A stretch of 22,334 nucleotides of DNA from Pseudomonadota bacterium (GTDB lineage Bacteria; Pseudomonadota; Alphaproteobacteria; Rhizobiales; Rhizobiaceae). A model generated the notes under the pieces. It did not search any database, was not told where the DNA came from, and was given only the letters and a program-made list of their open reading frames with translations. Made by a program: the position numbers and the translations under genes. The stretch lies in NCBI GenBank assembly GCA_023444445.1, contig JAEXMK010000256.1, positions 1-22,334 of the forward strand. The letters are read 5' to 3'. Each line of letters opens with the position of its first letter. Position 1 is the first letter of the stretch. Positions 1-8,222 of this stretch are shown in pieces.

Positions 1-213
1 CTGCTGCACCTCGTCTTCGGCGGCGAACTTGAAAACCTTCAGGATGTTCAGTTCCGGGATTTGAACGCGCTCGATATCGTCGGCATCTATCCGGATTATG
101 CGTCCGCGCTTACCGCCTGGAAGTCCAAGGCGCAGATGACGGTCGACAATGCCCATATGCGTTATTTTATCGTGCATATGCACCGTCTTCTCAATCCCGA
201 CGACAAAATTTGA
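1..213 (+). CDS. DUF4170 family protein, C-terminal part (5' end outside window)
   Basis: Frame 1 is open from the first base to a TGA at 211-213 and gives 70 residues starting LLHLVFGGELENL and ending HRLLNPDDKI. This resembles the small DUF4170 proteins of Rhizobiales, which are about 75-85 residues, so only a few N-terminal codons should be missing. The function of the family is unknown. No membrane segment or catalytic motif is visible; the fragment mixes hydrophobic and charged residues as a small soluble protein would. It lies upstream of waaA in the same direction, and I recall this family beside waaA and lpxK in other rhizobia, which hints at a link to envelope biogenesis, but that is context only. 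Confidence 0.8.
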   Translation: MLHLVFGGELENLQDVQFRDLNALDIVGIYPDYASALTAWKSKAQMTVDNAHMRYFIVHMHRLLNPDDKI

Positions 214-239
214 GTCCTTTTCCCCTTGCGTTGTAATAC
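210..239 (+). promoter_or_regulatory. Possible sigma-70 promoter for waaA
   Basis: TTGAGT at 210-215 and TAATAC at 234-239 are separated by 18 bases, in the gap between the DUF4170 gene and waaA. Both boxes are imperfect and the -35 overlaps the DUF4170 stop codon. The assignment rests on pattern only. The 214-bp gap makes a separate promoter for waaA plausible. Confidence 0.3.
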
Positions 240-427
240 TATTGGGTGAAGGCGGTTTTTCCCGTGATTCCTGCGCAGTAGGCGCGGGCCGGGATGCCGG
301 GGCGAGAAAATGTGATCGCGCTTTCATTTCCGATGACAAAAAATGACGCAATTTAAGAAGAAGTAGGCGGCGACAACAACAAGCACAGGGGAAGGGCATT
401 GCGCGGAATGATCAAGGGCAGAATGTC

Positions 428-1750
428 ATGAGCAGCCGTATCGCACGTTTCGCTCTTTCCGGTTACCGGATCGCCGGTATTGCCGCCTATCCCTTCGCCA
501 GGCCTTATCTTTCCTATCGGGCGGCGAAGGGCAAGGAAGACAAGCGCCGTCGGCTTGAACGTTTCGGGTATGCCAGCGCCGAGCGCCCGCGCGGTCCGCT
601 CGTCTGGTTTCATGCCGCCAGTGTCGGCGAAACGCTTGCCCTCATCCCGCTCATCCGCGAAATCCGCAAACGCGATATTTTCGTGCTTTTGACCACCGGC
701 ACCGTCACGTCAGCCGAACTCACACGCACCCGGCTTGGTGACGACGTGATCCACCAATATGTGCCGCTCGACATCAAGATCGCGGTCAACCGTTTCCTCA
801 CCTATTGGGCGCCGGATGCCGCCATAACAGCGGAATCTGAAATCTGGCCCGTGACGATGATGGAGCTGGAGCGCCGGCACTTTCCGCACATCCGGGTCAA
901 TGCACGCCTCTCCGACCGTTCCTTCGATCGCTGGAAAGCCCGCCACGACATCGCGGAATCGCTCTTTTCCAAGCTGGCGCTGGTGGTTGCGCAATCCGAT
1001 CTCGATGCCGAACGTTTCCGCGATCTTGGTTCCTGGCCGGTGGTGATTTCAGGCAATCTCAAGGGAGATACCGACCCGCCACCCTGTGACGAGGCGCTGC
1101 TGGAGACCTATCGCAAGCAGGTCGGCAATCGCAAGACATGGGCGGCAATCTCCACCTTTGACGGTGAGGAAAAGGCCGCAGCCACGGTGCACGCCGCGAT
1201 CAAGTCGCGCAACGGTCAATTGACCATCATCGTACCGCGCCATCCCGAGCGTGGCGATGATGTGGAGGCGATGCTGAAGGGCATGGGACTGACGGTGGCG
1301 CGCCGTAGCCGCAACGACGTGATCACGCCGGAAACCGATATTTTCCTCGGTGATTCCATCGGCGAAATGGGCCTCTACCTGCGTCTGACCGAACTGGCCT
1401 TCGTCGGCCGTTCCTTGACCGCCGAAGGCGGGCAGAACCCGCTGGAGCCGGCCATGCTCGGCTGCGCCGTGCTCTCTGGCGCCCATGTGCAGAATTTCCG
1501 CGAGGCCTATCAGAAGCTCATCCGCGCCGGTGGTGGTCGTATCATCCGCGATGTCGAGATGCTGGCCAAGGCGGTGCATTATCTGCTGGTCAACGATAAC
1601 GAGCGTTACAAGATGATTGATGCCGGAAACCGGGTCATTCAGGATATGCGCGGTGCGCTTTCCTCCACCGTCAAGGCGCTGGAACCCTATATCAACCCGC
1701 TCACCGTTTCGGCCAAGCTGCAACCGCGGAGCGCCATCGGTTCATGGTAG
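428..1750 (+). CDS. waaA: 3-deoxy-D-manno-octulosonic acid (Kdo) transferase
   Basis: A GT30 family glycosyltransferase that moves Kdo from CMP-Kdo onto the lipid A precursor at the inner face of the cytoplasmic membrane. At 440 residues it is of normal length. Landmarks are a short hydrophobic N-terminal stretch, KED at 36-38 with ERFG at 44-47, ASVGE at 64-68 of the acceptor domain, ESEIWP at 136-141, PRHPERG at 270-276 and the donor-site motif AEGGQNPLEPA at 332-342. The ATG at 428 follows AAGGG at 414-418 with 9 bases between. Its last 7 bases overlap the HAD phosphatase gene, so the two are probably translationally coupled, and lpxK lies further downstream. This grouping of consecutive lipid A steps supports the assignment. 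Also known as kdtA. How many Kdo residues it adds cannot be told from sequence alone. Confidence 0.96.
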   Translation: MSSRIARFALSGYRIAGIAAYPFARPYLSYRAAKGKEDKRRRLERFGYASAERPRGPLVWFHAASVGETLALIPLIREIRKRDIFVLLTTGTVTSAELTRTRLGDDVIHQYVPLDIKIAVNRFLTYWAPDAAITAESEIWPVTMMELERRHFPHIRVNARLSDRSFDRWKARHDIAESLFSKLALVVAQSDLDAERFRDLGSWPVVISGNLKGDTDPPPCDEALLETYRKQVGNRKTWAAISTFDGEEKAAATVHAAIKSRNGQLTIIVPRHPERGDDVEAMLKGMGLTVARRSRNDVITPETDIFLGDSIGEMGLYLRLTELAFVGRSLTAEGGQNPLEPAMLGCAVLSGAHVQNFREAYQKLIRAGGGRIIRDVEMLAKAVHYLLVNDNERYKMIDAGNRVIQDMRGALSSTVKALEPYINPLTVSAKLQPRSAIGSW

Positions 1751-2481
1751 CGGATATCGAACTCGACGCGGCACAATCGATCGCCGCTGTGCTCTTCGAC
1801 AAGGACGGCACGCTTTTAGGATATGACGCCAGCTGGGGTCCGGTGAACCGCGAACTCGCGTCGATTTCCGCCAAGGGCGACGCCGCACTCGCCGACCGCC
1901 TGCTGGCCGCCTGCGGCATGGACCCCGTTACCGGCCATGTCGTGCCGGACAGCCTGCTCGCCGCCGGCAACACGGCGGAAATCGCTGCCGGCCTGGTCGC
2001 TGCCGGCTCTCCCTGCGATGTTGTCGAACTCACCCAACGTCTCGACCGGCTGTTCACCGAGGCTGCGGGTCAATCTGTGCCGGTGACCGACCTCAAGGCC
2101 TTTTTCGCACGGCTGAAGGCGCGCGGTTACAAGCTCGGCATCGCTTCCAGCGACAATGAAAACTCCATCCGCCAGACGGCCATCCGCTTCGGTTTCGAAA
2201 CCGATATCGATTTTGTGGCTGGGTATGACAGCGGTTACGGCACCAAGCCGCAGCCCGGCATGGTTCTCGGTTTCTGCGAGGCGATCGGATTTCCCCCGGA
2301 ACGTGTGGCTGTCGTCGGCGACAATAACCACGATCTGCACATGGCAAAGAATGCCGGTGCCGGCCTTCGCATCGCCGTGCTGACCGGAACCGGCTCGCGC
2401 GAAAGCCTTGGTGCGGATGCGCATTATTGTTTCGATGATATTACCGGGCTTGAAGCGCTGCTGCCGGAACGAGTTGTTTGA
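1744..2481 (+). CDS. HAD-family phosphatase, phosphoglycolate phosphatase-like
   Basis: A 245-residue haloacid dehalogenase superfamily hydrolase. Motif I is DKDGT at 19-23, where Asp19 is the expected nucleophile and Asp21 the acid/base. Motif II lies in LGIASSDNE. Motif III Lys is K168. Motif IV is GDNNHD with acidic residues D193 and D197. An alpha-helical cap between motifs I and II makes it a subfamily I (Gph/PGP-like) enzyme. The ATG at 1744 lies inside the end of waaA in another frame, overlapping by 7 bases. The substrate is unknown: the fold suggests a small phosphorylated metabolite, and the position between waaA and lpxK hints at the Kdo/lipid A pathway. It is not an obvious KdsC, which is shorter and lacks such a cap. 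Soluble; no signal peptide. Confidence 0.85.
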   Translation: MVADIELDAAQSIAAVLFDKDGTLLGYDASWGPVNRELASISAKGDAALADRLLAACGMDPVTGHVVPDSLLAAGNTAEIAAGLVAAGSPCDVVELTQRLDRLFTEAAGQSVPVTDLKAFFARLKARGYKLGIASSDNENSIRQTAIRFGFETDIDFVAGYDSGYGTKPQPGMVLGFCEAIGFPPERVAVVGDNNHDLHMAKNAGAGLRIAVLTGTGSRESLGADAHYCFDDITGLEALLPERVV

Positions 2482-2500
2482 AGCGTTACGACCACATCCC

Positions 2501-2523
2501 GTCATTCCGGCCTTGAGCCGAAA
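2501..2523. repeat. Degenerate intergenic palindrome between the HAD gene and lpxK
   Basis: GTCATTCCGGCCTTGAGCCG followed by AAA has the layout of the palindromic repeats at 3751 and 9613 (CATTCC, a CTTG-containing loop, then a partial return arm), but the return arm is decayed. It sits in the 186-bp gap 2482-2667, where nothing else was recognised apart from the Shine-Dalgarno of lpxK. Confidence 0.3.
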
Positions 2524-2667
2524 AGCATGGCCAGCCCGTGTCGGGGGCCGGTGCATGAAACCCGTCTATTCCATTTTTGCAATTTACGGTTTTTTCTGGC
2601 AAACAACCTCCCAGACGTGAAATAGCGAACGGAAAGCCGTGGGCGATGCGGCCGGGAGCGGGAATAG

Positions 2668-3714
2668 ATGGTTTCTGAAGCGCCGCCCTTCTGGTGGCAG
2701 AAAGCAGGATGGCAGGCATGGCTTCTGTCACCTTTTTCGCTTTTCTACGGCAAGGTCGCTGGCCGGCGCATGCGGACGGCAAAGCGGGCGAGCATTCCCG
2801 TACCGGTCATCTGCATCGGCAACTTCACGGTCGGCGGGGCGGGCAAGACGCCGACGGCGATAGCCATTGCCAGAGCCGCCTTTGCACGGGGAATGAAACC
2901 GGGTTTCCTCAGCCGCGGTTATGGCGGCACGCTTGACGTAACCACTCTTGTCGAGGCGCAGCATCACCGCGCCGCCGATGTCGGCGATGAACCTCTTCTC
3001 CTGGCGCGCGAAGCGGTAACGGTCATTTCGCGCAAACGCGTGGAGGGAGCACACCGACTGGTAAAGGAAGGCGTTGATCTCATCATCATGGATGACGGGT
3101 TCCAGAGCGCCCGCCTGACGCTGGATTACGCACTCGTCGTCATCGATACGGTGCGTGGCATCGGCAATGGCCATCTCGTGCCGGGTGGACCGGTAAGGGC
3201 GCCGCTTCCCGAACAGATGCGGCAGATGACCGGATTGCTGAAAGTGGGCAAGGGCCATGCGGCCGATCCACTGGTGCGGCAGGCGGCAAAGGCCGCCAAA
3301 CCCGTCTTCGTCGCCGCGATAACGCCGCAGGAGCCTGAAGATTTCAGGGGAAAGCGCGTGCTGGCTTTCGCTGGCATCGCCGATCCCGCGAAATTCTATC
3401 GCACCGTTGAGTCGCTTGGCGGCGACATCGTGCTGCAGCGCTCTTTCCCGGATCATCACCATTTCAGCGACGACGAAATCGACGATCTCCTCAAGGAAGC
3501 CGAAAAGCAGAAGTTGCAACTGGTCACGACGGCCAAGGATGCGGTGCGTCTCAACGGGCATCACGGCCGGGCAGAAGAGCTGCTATGGAACAGTCAGGTG
3601 ATCGAAATCGATATGGTTTTCGATGATCCCAATGCCGCCGCAACGATCATCGAGACGGCGGTGGTGAACTGCCGGGCGCGGTTGCTGCGCGAAAATGGGC
3701 GGTCGTCAACTTAG
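2668..3714 (+). CDS. lpxK: Tetraacyldisaccharide 4'-kinase (lipid A 4'-kinase)
   Basis: LpxK phosphorylates the 4' position of the tetraacyldisaccharide-1-phosphate precursor to give lipid IVA, using ATP at the cytoplasmic face of the inner membrane. At 348 residues it matches the family. The N-terminal hydrophobic helix is around 15-30 ([14 protein letters not shown]). The Walker A loop is GGAGKTP at 56-62, right after the characteristic GNFTVG, and the family DDGFQ motif is at 142-146. SRGYGG at 82-87 is also typical. The ATG at 2668 is preceded by GGGAG at 2654-2658. It follows the HAD gene after 186 bp with no clear terminator, so it may be in the same transcript as waaA. It ends facing the leftward DUF2093 gene across a palindromic repeat. 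Confidence 0.96.
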   Translation: MVSEAPPFWWQKAGWQAWLLSPFSLFYGKVAGRRMRTAKRASIPVPVICIGNFTVGGAGKTPTAIAIARAAFARGMKPGFLSRGYGGTLDVTTLVEAQHHRAADVGDEPLLLAREAVTVISRKRVEGAHRLVKEGVDLIIMDDGFQSARLTLDYALVVIDTVRGIGNGHLVPGGPVRAPLPEQMRQMTGLLKVGKGHAADPLVRQAAKAAKPVFVAAITPQEPEDFRGKRVLAFAGIADPAKFYRTVESLGGDIVLQRSFPDHHHFSDDEIDDLLKEAEKQKLQLVTTAKDAVRLNGHHGRAEELLWNSQVIEIDMVFDDPNAAATIIETAVVNCRARLLRENGRSST

Positions 3715-3750
3715 AGTACCTAGGAACGGCGCCGTCAGGGGCTCACTTCA

Positions 3751-3869
3751 CCTCATTCCTGTGCTTGTCACAGGAATCCAGCCGACGCGCGTCTGCGTGG
3801 CGGAGAAAGTCCTTTCAGCCCAAGGACTTGGGCTGGCTGGATCCCCGTGACAAGCACAGGGATGAGGGA
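3751..3869. repeat. Mosaic intergenic palindromic element (RIME-like)
   Basis: This lies between the convergent genes lpxK and DUF2093. The left hairpin is ATTCCTGTG (3755-3763), loop CTTGT, CACAGGAAT (3769-3777). The right hairpin is ATCCCCGTG (3841-3849), loop ACAAG, CACAGGGAT (3855-3863), with one mismatch. The two units are in opposite orientation, so the whole 119 bp also folds as one long inverted repeat with arms of about 32 bp. Inside is a further perfect palindrome, CAGCCCAAG (3816-3824) and CTTGGGCTG (3827-3835), with a 2-base loop. The related core recurs at 9613. It resembles in style the mosaic intergenic elements known from rhizobia. It could also act as a bidirectional transcription terminator. 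Confidence 0.75.
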
Positions 3870-3905
3870 GGGATACGCGTCGCACTCAACGCGCCGCTTC
3901 CCAAC

Positions 3906-4127
3906 TCACGCCGGCAAATTGCCAGCCTTCTTTTCGGCTTCCAGCGAAGCCGCCGTATCCACATAGGCCTCCTGCCGCGCCACGTTCCAGTAGCGCAGTT
4001 CATCGAGCGGAATGCTTTTGCCGGTGATGGCGCAGATGACATGTGAGCCGGTCTGGACGATGCGGAAGTCACCGTCGAGATATTCGATGACGGCGAGGCG
4101 GTGGCCGCCTCCTTCAAATCTGTTCAT
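3906..4127 (-). CDS. DUF2093 domain-containing small protein
   Basis: A 73-residue protein starting MNRFEGGGHRLAVIEY and ending EKKAGNLPA. I recognise the DUF2093 family, small conserved proteins of alphaproteobacteria with no assigned function. No signal peptide, membrane helix or cysteine pair is present apart from a lone Cys in HVICAITGK. The ATG at 4127 was chosen because AGGAG lies 10 bases upstream on the minus strand and the family begins there; a start further upstream (4196) would add 23 Arg-rich residues of no family character. It lies downstream of mutL on the same strand with a 152-bp gap and may share its transcript. Confidence 0.82.
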   Translation of the reverse strand: MNRFEGGGHRLAVIEYLDGDFRIVQTGSHVICAITGKSIPLDELRYWNVARQEAYVDTAASLEAEKKAGNLPA

Positions 4128-4279
4128 CCGTTGTCGTCTCCTACTCTGTCCTGTCAGGGCACCCAGTCCAAAACGGCGTAGCGTTTTCCTGAACAATCCG
4201 GATGCTCCATTATCCTGAATTTATATAGTTCGGCGCGCCCCAAGGCCAGCCCCGCTCGCCGCACCATTCCATGAAGGCG

Positions 4280-6112
4280 TCAGCTGCGGCCGAAGAGCCG
4301 TTCTATATCGGAAAGTTTCAGTTCGATATAGGTCGGCCGGCCGTGATTGCATTGGCCCGAACCCGGGGTGTTTTCCATCTGCCGCAGAAGCGCGTTCATT
4401 TCCTCCGGCCGCATGCGACGGCCGGACCGCACAGAGCCATGGCAGGCCATGGTCGCTGCGACATATTCCAGCTTGTTGGCAAGCGTGGAAGCGGCGTCCC
4501 ATTCGGCGATCTCGTCGGCAAGCTGGCGCACCAGCCCTTGCACATTGACCTCGCCGAGCATGGCCGGTGTTTCCCGCACCGCGATTGCACCCGGCCCGAA
4601 ACGCTCGATGACGAGGCCCAAGGCATCGAAACCGGCTGCGTGGTCCATCAGCCGGTCGCAATCTTCCTCGGGCAGATCGATGATTTCAGGGATGAGCAGC
4701 ACCTGCGACGGTGGACGCCTTGAATGCAGGGCATTGCGCATTTCCTCGAAGACCAGCCGCTCATGTGCGGCATGCTGATCGACGATGACGAGGCCGTTTT
4801 CCGTCTGCGCGATGATGTAGTTCTCGTGCAGCTGCGCCCGTGCCGCTCCAAGCGGATACATCACCGGCTCTGGTGAAGGGTTAGGGGAGGCCTCGTAAGC
4901 CTCGCGCGCTTCGGCCCGCGCCGTCGGCATGGTGATATCGGAAAAGCGCGATTGCACCGCTTCGGCAAATTGCATGTTCCCGGAAACGGCGAGCGGCCGC
5001 GACGGGGACGTGGCCGCGGACCATGGCGCGGACGCTGGCATGGAAGGTGAGGGCCTGAGACCGGACGGGCTGTAGCCGGGGCGGAAGGCATTCATCATCT
5101 GGCTGGCGCCGGTCGTCGCCGCCCTGTCGCCGTCACGCGTCAGCGCCTGGCGGATCGCGCCGACGATCAATCCGCGAATGAGGCCGGGATCGCGAAAGCG
5201 GACGTCGGATTTCGCCGGATGCACGTTCACATCCACAAAGGCGGGATCAAGGGTTATCGACAGCACCGCCACGGGATAACGCCCATGCGGCACGGTCTCG
5301 GCATAAGCACCGCGAATGGCGGATAAAAGCAGCTTGTCCTGCACCGGCCGGCCATTGACGAAGACATATTGATGCGCCGAGTTGCCACGGTTGAACGTCG
5401 GTACGCCGGCGAAGCCGGTCAGCGTCACATCCTCGCGCCCGGCGTCGATCTCGATCGCATTATCCTTGAAGTCCGCGCCGAGAATCTGCGCCATGCGGGC
5501 CAGATGGTCATCGCCGGTGGAGGGAATTTCGAGGGTCGAGCGGTCGGTGCCCGAGAGCACGAAGCGAATATGCGGAAAGGCGATCGCCATGCGCTTGACG
5601 ACCTCGGTGATGGCCGCCGCCTCCGCCCGTTCCGTCTTCAGGAATTTCAGCCGCGCCGGCGTGGCGAAAAACAGGTCCCGTACCTCGACGATGGTGCCGG
5701 CATTGGCGGCGGCGGGCCGCACATCCGAAACCTTGCCGCCGGTGACCGAAATCACCGAACCCTGTTCTGCGCCCTGGCTCCGGCTGGTGATCGTCAGCTT
5801 GGCGACCGAACCGATGGAGGGAAGCGCCTCACCACGAAATCCGAGCGTACGGATATCATCCAGCGTGTTGGAAATTTTCGAGGTGCAATGACGCCGCACC
5901 GCAAGCTCCAGATCGGCGGGGGACATGCCGGAGCCGTTGTCTGTAATTCGCACCAGCCCCTTGCCGCCGCCCGCCGTCGCAATCTCGATCCGGGTCGCCC
6001 CCGCGTCGATGGCGTTTTCGACCAGTTCCTTCGTGGCGCTGGACGGTCTTTCGATGACCTCGCCGGCGGCGATCTGATTGATGAGGGTTTCTGAAAGCTG
6101 CTTGATGGCCAT
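4280..6112 (-). CDS. mutL: DNA mismatch repair protein MutL (endonuclease-type)
   Basis: MutL couples MutS mismatch recognition to strand incision and repair. The product is 610 residues. The N-terminal GHKL ATPase has E29 and N33 in [17 protein letters not shown] at 58-63 and GFRGEAL at 91-97. A variable Pro/Ser/Ala-rich linker follows. The C-terminal dimerisation and nicking domain carries DQHA(x2)E(x4)E at 445-456, an ACHGSVR segment and CNHGRPT near the end. These metal-site motifs mark the intrinsic endonuclease type found in bacteria without MutH. The start at 6112 gives the family N-terminus [20 protein letters not shown]; upstream in-frame starts at 6121 and 6178 add only non-conserved residues, and no strong Shine-Dalgarno separates them. 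It is divergent from the PAS/receiver gene. Confidence 0.96.
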   Translation of the reverse strand: MAIKQLSETLINQIAAGEVIERPSSATKELVENAIDAGATRIEIATAGGGKGLVRITDNGSGMSPADLELAVRRHCTSKISNTLDDIRTLGFRGEALPSIGSVAKLTITSRSQGAEQGSVISVTGGKVSDVRPAAANAGTIVEVRDLFFATPARLKFLKTERAEAAAITEVVKRMAIAFPHIRFVLSGTDRSTLEIPSTGDDHLARMAQILGADFKDNAIEIDAGREDVTLTGFAGVPTFNRGNSAHQYVFVNGRPVQDKLLLSAIRGAYAETVPHGRYPVAVLSITLDPAFVDVNVHPAKSDVRFRDPGLIRGLIVGAIRQALTRDGDRAATTGASQMMNAFRPGYSPSGLRPSPSMPASAPWSAATSPSRPLAVSGNMQFAEAVQSRFSDITMPTARAEAREAYEASPNPSPEPVMYPLGAARAQLHENYIIAQTENGLVIVDQHAAHERLVFEEMRNALHSRRPPSQVLLIPEIIDLPEEDCDRLMDHAAGFDALGLVIERFGPGAIAVRETPAMLGEVNVQGLVRQLADEIAEWDAASTLANKLEYVAATMACHGSVRSGRRMRPEEMNALLRQMENTPGSGQCNHGRPTYIELKLSDIERLFGRS

Positions 6113-6232
6113 GATCGTCATTTTCGCGGATTCGCGGCGGCTTCGGAAGCAAAAAACGGGGGCAGTGGAGATTTGCACATGTTTTGCGGGTTTCCGGGCA
6201 TTTGATCATTTCGGTCAAGAAGGGGTTAAGCG

Positions 6233-6247
6233 TTAATCCGCCTTTAA
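6233..6247. promoter_or_regulatory. Candidate CtrA-type box, TTAA-N7-TTAA
   Basis: TTAATCCGCCTTTAA has two TTAA half-sites separated by exactly 7 bases, the spacing known for full CtrA response-regulator sites in alphaproteobacteria. A third TTAA lies just upstream at 6226-6229. It is about 120 bp upstream of the mutL start and 230 bp upstream of the PAS/receiver gene. The motif is short and could occur by chance. Confidence 0.4.
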
Positions 6248-6466
6248 TCGGCCACGACTATGGTGGGGCGGCTTGAAATGACCGCAGGAACGAGGCCCCC
6301 TTTTCCGGGTGGTGTGTGACGTCGACTATGGGTGAGCGTCATCTTCTCCTCAATACTGCTTCAAGTGGCGAACCCTGATGTCTCTTTTTCGGAATTTGTC
6401 GTTTCATCCCGGCATCTGCCCTGGACGATTCCAATAGAAACATAAGCCTGATTCAGAAAAACAGGT

Positions 6467-6471
6467 GGGAG
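6467..6471 (+). promoter_or_regulatory. Ribosome binding site deciding a TTG start
   Basis: GGGAG sits 7 bases before TTG at 6479 but only 1 base before the alternative TTG at 6473. This favours 6479 as the start of the PAS/receiver protein. The first in-frame ATG (6521) has no such sequence. Confidence 0.5.
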
Positions 6472-6478
6472 TTTGCAG

Positions 6479-8137
6479 TTGAGTGATTTGGCGTCCTCTG
6501 GCGCGGGCGTTCATACGGTGATGCTTGATGCCCTTTGCGACGCGCTTGGCGCGGCCATCGTCGTTTACGACCGGAACGATCACATTATTTTCGCAAGCCG
6601 GAAACTCCTGAGCTTTTTTCCGCTGGAGGAGGCCGTCGCCCGCCCCGGCGCGCGGCTGCGCGACTATCTGAGCGCGCTTTACGATTGTTATCTACTGGAA
6701 ACGGAAAGTCTTTCCAGCAATGCCCGCCAGCTAGGTCGGGAAGAATGGATTGGAGAGCGGCTGGCGCTGCACTGGAAGGAAAGATCGGAAAAGACCGAGC
6801 GGCTGAAGGGAGAACGCTTCCTGCGCTTCGTTATGAACCGGCTGCCTTCCGGCCTCGGCATCAGCGTGGTCGCGGATATTTCGGAACAGAAGAAACGGGA
6901 AGAGCAATGGCGCCTCGACCTGGAGCGTGTGCAGCTCATCGAGGACATTCTCGACAATCTGCCGTTTCCGGTCCTCGTCAAGGACCGAAACCTCGCTTAT
7001 GCCGCGGTCAACAAAGCCGCCTGCACCCTGGTGGACACCAGTGCCGAAAGCATTCTCGGACGCACCGTCTTTGATCTGCATTCGCGCAAGGTCGCCCGCC
7101 GGATCGATGCCGCGGATCGCATGGTGCTGGATAGCGGCACGCCAAGCATCATCCCCGAAAGGGTAAGGCGCCTGAATGGCGAAGAGGTGCTGACGATTAC
7201 CCGCAAGCAGCGTGTGGGCAGGCCCGGCCGCTATTTTCTTGTGACGACGATGGAGGACGTGACCGCTCTCGCCACCGTCGATGCGAACGGCATGCCTGTC
7301 ATTCCTTCGCTGGAGCATGTTCCCTTCGTCGCCTCCATCTATGGTAAGGATGAGGACACCGATAGCAGCAGCGGACTTTTGAAGAGCAAGGCGGTGTTGA
7401 TCGTCTCCGAAAACCCACGTTTTGCGGAGGCCGCCGGACGGCTGCTGACGGCCGGCGGCATGGATCATGCCGCGGTGACGAGTGAGGAAGAGCAGCGTGC
7501 CTTCATCGATGTCGCTGCTTCGGCCAGCGTGGGCATTGATGTGGCTGTCGTCGACGCGCAGATGAGCGTCGCATGCCTGGATATCGCCGCCGCGCATGGG
7601 TTACCAGTCGTCACCATCGAGGAAGAGGAGATCGATGCGTCGCTCATGCATTATCTCGCCGTCGGGCTGAAATCCTCACCAAAGGAGAAAGCCGAGGAAG
7701 ACTGGGAGATCATGACCGATGACCTGCCCCAAATGCTCCGTGCCGGCAGTGTCTGCGACGTCCTCCTCGTTGAGGACAACAGGGTCAACCAGATCGTCTT
7801 TTCGCAAATCCTCGAGGGGTTGGGACTGTCCTGGCGGCTCGCCACCTCGGGCGAGGAGGCCTTGCGTCTATTTGACGAACAGCGACCATCCGTCGTCCTC
7901 CTCGATACGACGCTCGGTGATATCGACGGTTTCGAGGTTGCCCAACGCATGCGCGATCTCGAGGGCGACAGACGGGTTCCTATCGTCGGTGTCATCACCC
8001 ATGCCTTCGAGGGCGATCTCGACAAATGTCTGGCGTCCGGCATGGACGACATGCTGCTGAAACCCGTCAGCCCCGATATGGTCGAGGCGGTTTTCCTGCG
8101 GCTTATCGGCAAGGACGTCCTGCGGTTGCAGGCCTGA
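6479..8137 (+). CDS. PAS-PAS-receiver-receiver signalling protein without a kinase core
   Basis: A 552-residue soluble protein. A PAS-like region lies near residues 10-110 (LGAAIVVYDRNDHIIFAS), followed by a charged helical linker (EQKKREEQWRLDLERVQLIED) and a second PAS around 155-260. A degenerate receiver near 300-400 keeps an Asp at D359 (VVDAQM) but has SE where the acidic pair should be. The C-terminal receiver (about 426-545) looks complete: acidic pair E432/D433, phosphoacceptor D476, Thr in GVITHA and K528 in LLKP. Its opening VLLVEDNRVNQ is typical of receivers on hybrid histidine kinases, but no HisKA or HATPase domain is present. It therefore probably receives phosphate from another protein. 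It starts at TTG and ends at a terminator before the GGDEF/EAL gene, its likely partner. No recognised name. Confidence 0.85.
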   Translation: MSDLASSGAGVHTVMLDALCDALGAAIVVYDRNDHIIFASRKLLSFFPLEEAVARPGARLRDYLSALYDCYLLETESLSSNARQLGREEWIGERLALHWKERSEKTERLKGERFLRFVMNRLPSGLGISVVADISEQKKREEQWRLDLERVQLIEDILDNLPFPVLVKDRNLAYAAVNKAACTLVDTSAESILGRTVFDLHSRKVARRIDAADRMVLDSGTPSIIPERVRRLNGEEVLTITRKQRVGRPGRYFLVTTMEDVTALATVDANGMPVIPSLEHVPFVASIYGKDEDTDSSSGLLKSKAVLIVSENPRFAEAAGRLLTAGGMDHAAVTSEEEQRAFIDVAASASVGIDVAVVDAQMSVACLDIAAAHGLPVVTIEEEEIDASLMHYLAVGLKSSPKEKAEEDWEIMTDDLPQMLRAGSVCDVLLVEDNRVNQIVFSQILEGLGLSWRLATSGEEALRLFDEQRPSVVLLDTTLGDIDGFEVAQRMRDLEGDRRVPIVGVITHAFEGDLDKCLASGMDDMLLKPVSPDMVEAVFLRLIGKDVLRLQA

Positions 8138-8142
8138 AATTT

Positions 8143-8169
8143 CCATTGCCTGGAGGCTATGGCTTTTTT
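8143..8169 (+). terminator. Rho-independent terminator after the PAS/receiver gene
   Basis: Stem arms CCATTGCC (8143-8150) and GGCTATGG (8155-8162) pair with one mismatch around a TGGA loop and are followed by C and six T (8164-8169). It begins 5 bases after the stop codon. It separates the PAS/receiver gene from the GGDEF/EAL gene, although read-through remains possible. Confidence 0.75.
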
Positions 8170-8222
8170 AATACTTGCCCTGCATTGTGAGCGGGTCGAC
8201 ACAGGATTCACGAGATGCAGGA

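Larger units (their letters stand above)
6113..6478. other. Divergent intergenic region between mutL and the PAS/receiver gene
   Basis: About 366 bp with no convincing gene. The only short reading frame noticed (6259-6318, 19 codons) has no ribosome binding site. It should hold promoters for both flanking genes, but no clear sigma-70 pair stood out. A CtrA-like sequence is at 6233-6247, and the Shine-Dalgarno for the rightward gene is at 6467-6471. Confidence 0.6.

Noticed and set aside
214..427. Missing acyltransferase gene between the DUF4170 gene and waaA
   Set aside because: I recall a lysophospholipid acyltransferase-like gene near waaA in some rhizobia, but cannot verify that it belongs here; the gap shows no remnant of one.
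1049..1723. Long minus-strand reading frame opposite waaA, and similar ones opposite lpxK, the lactonase and the wall hydrolase
   Set aside because: These are antisense shadows caused by high-GC codon bias; they have no ribosome binding sites or recognisable protein motifs.
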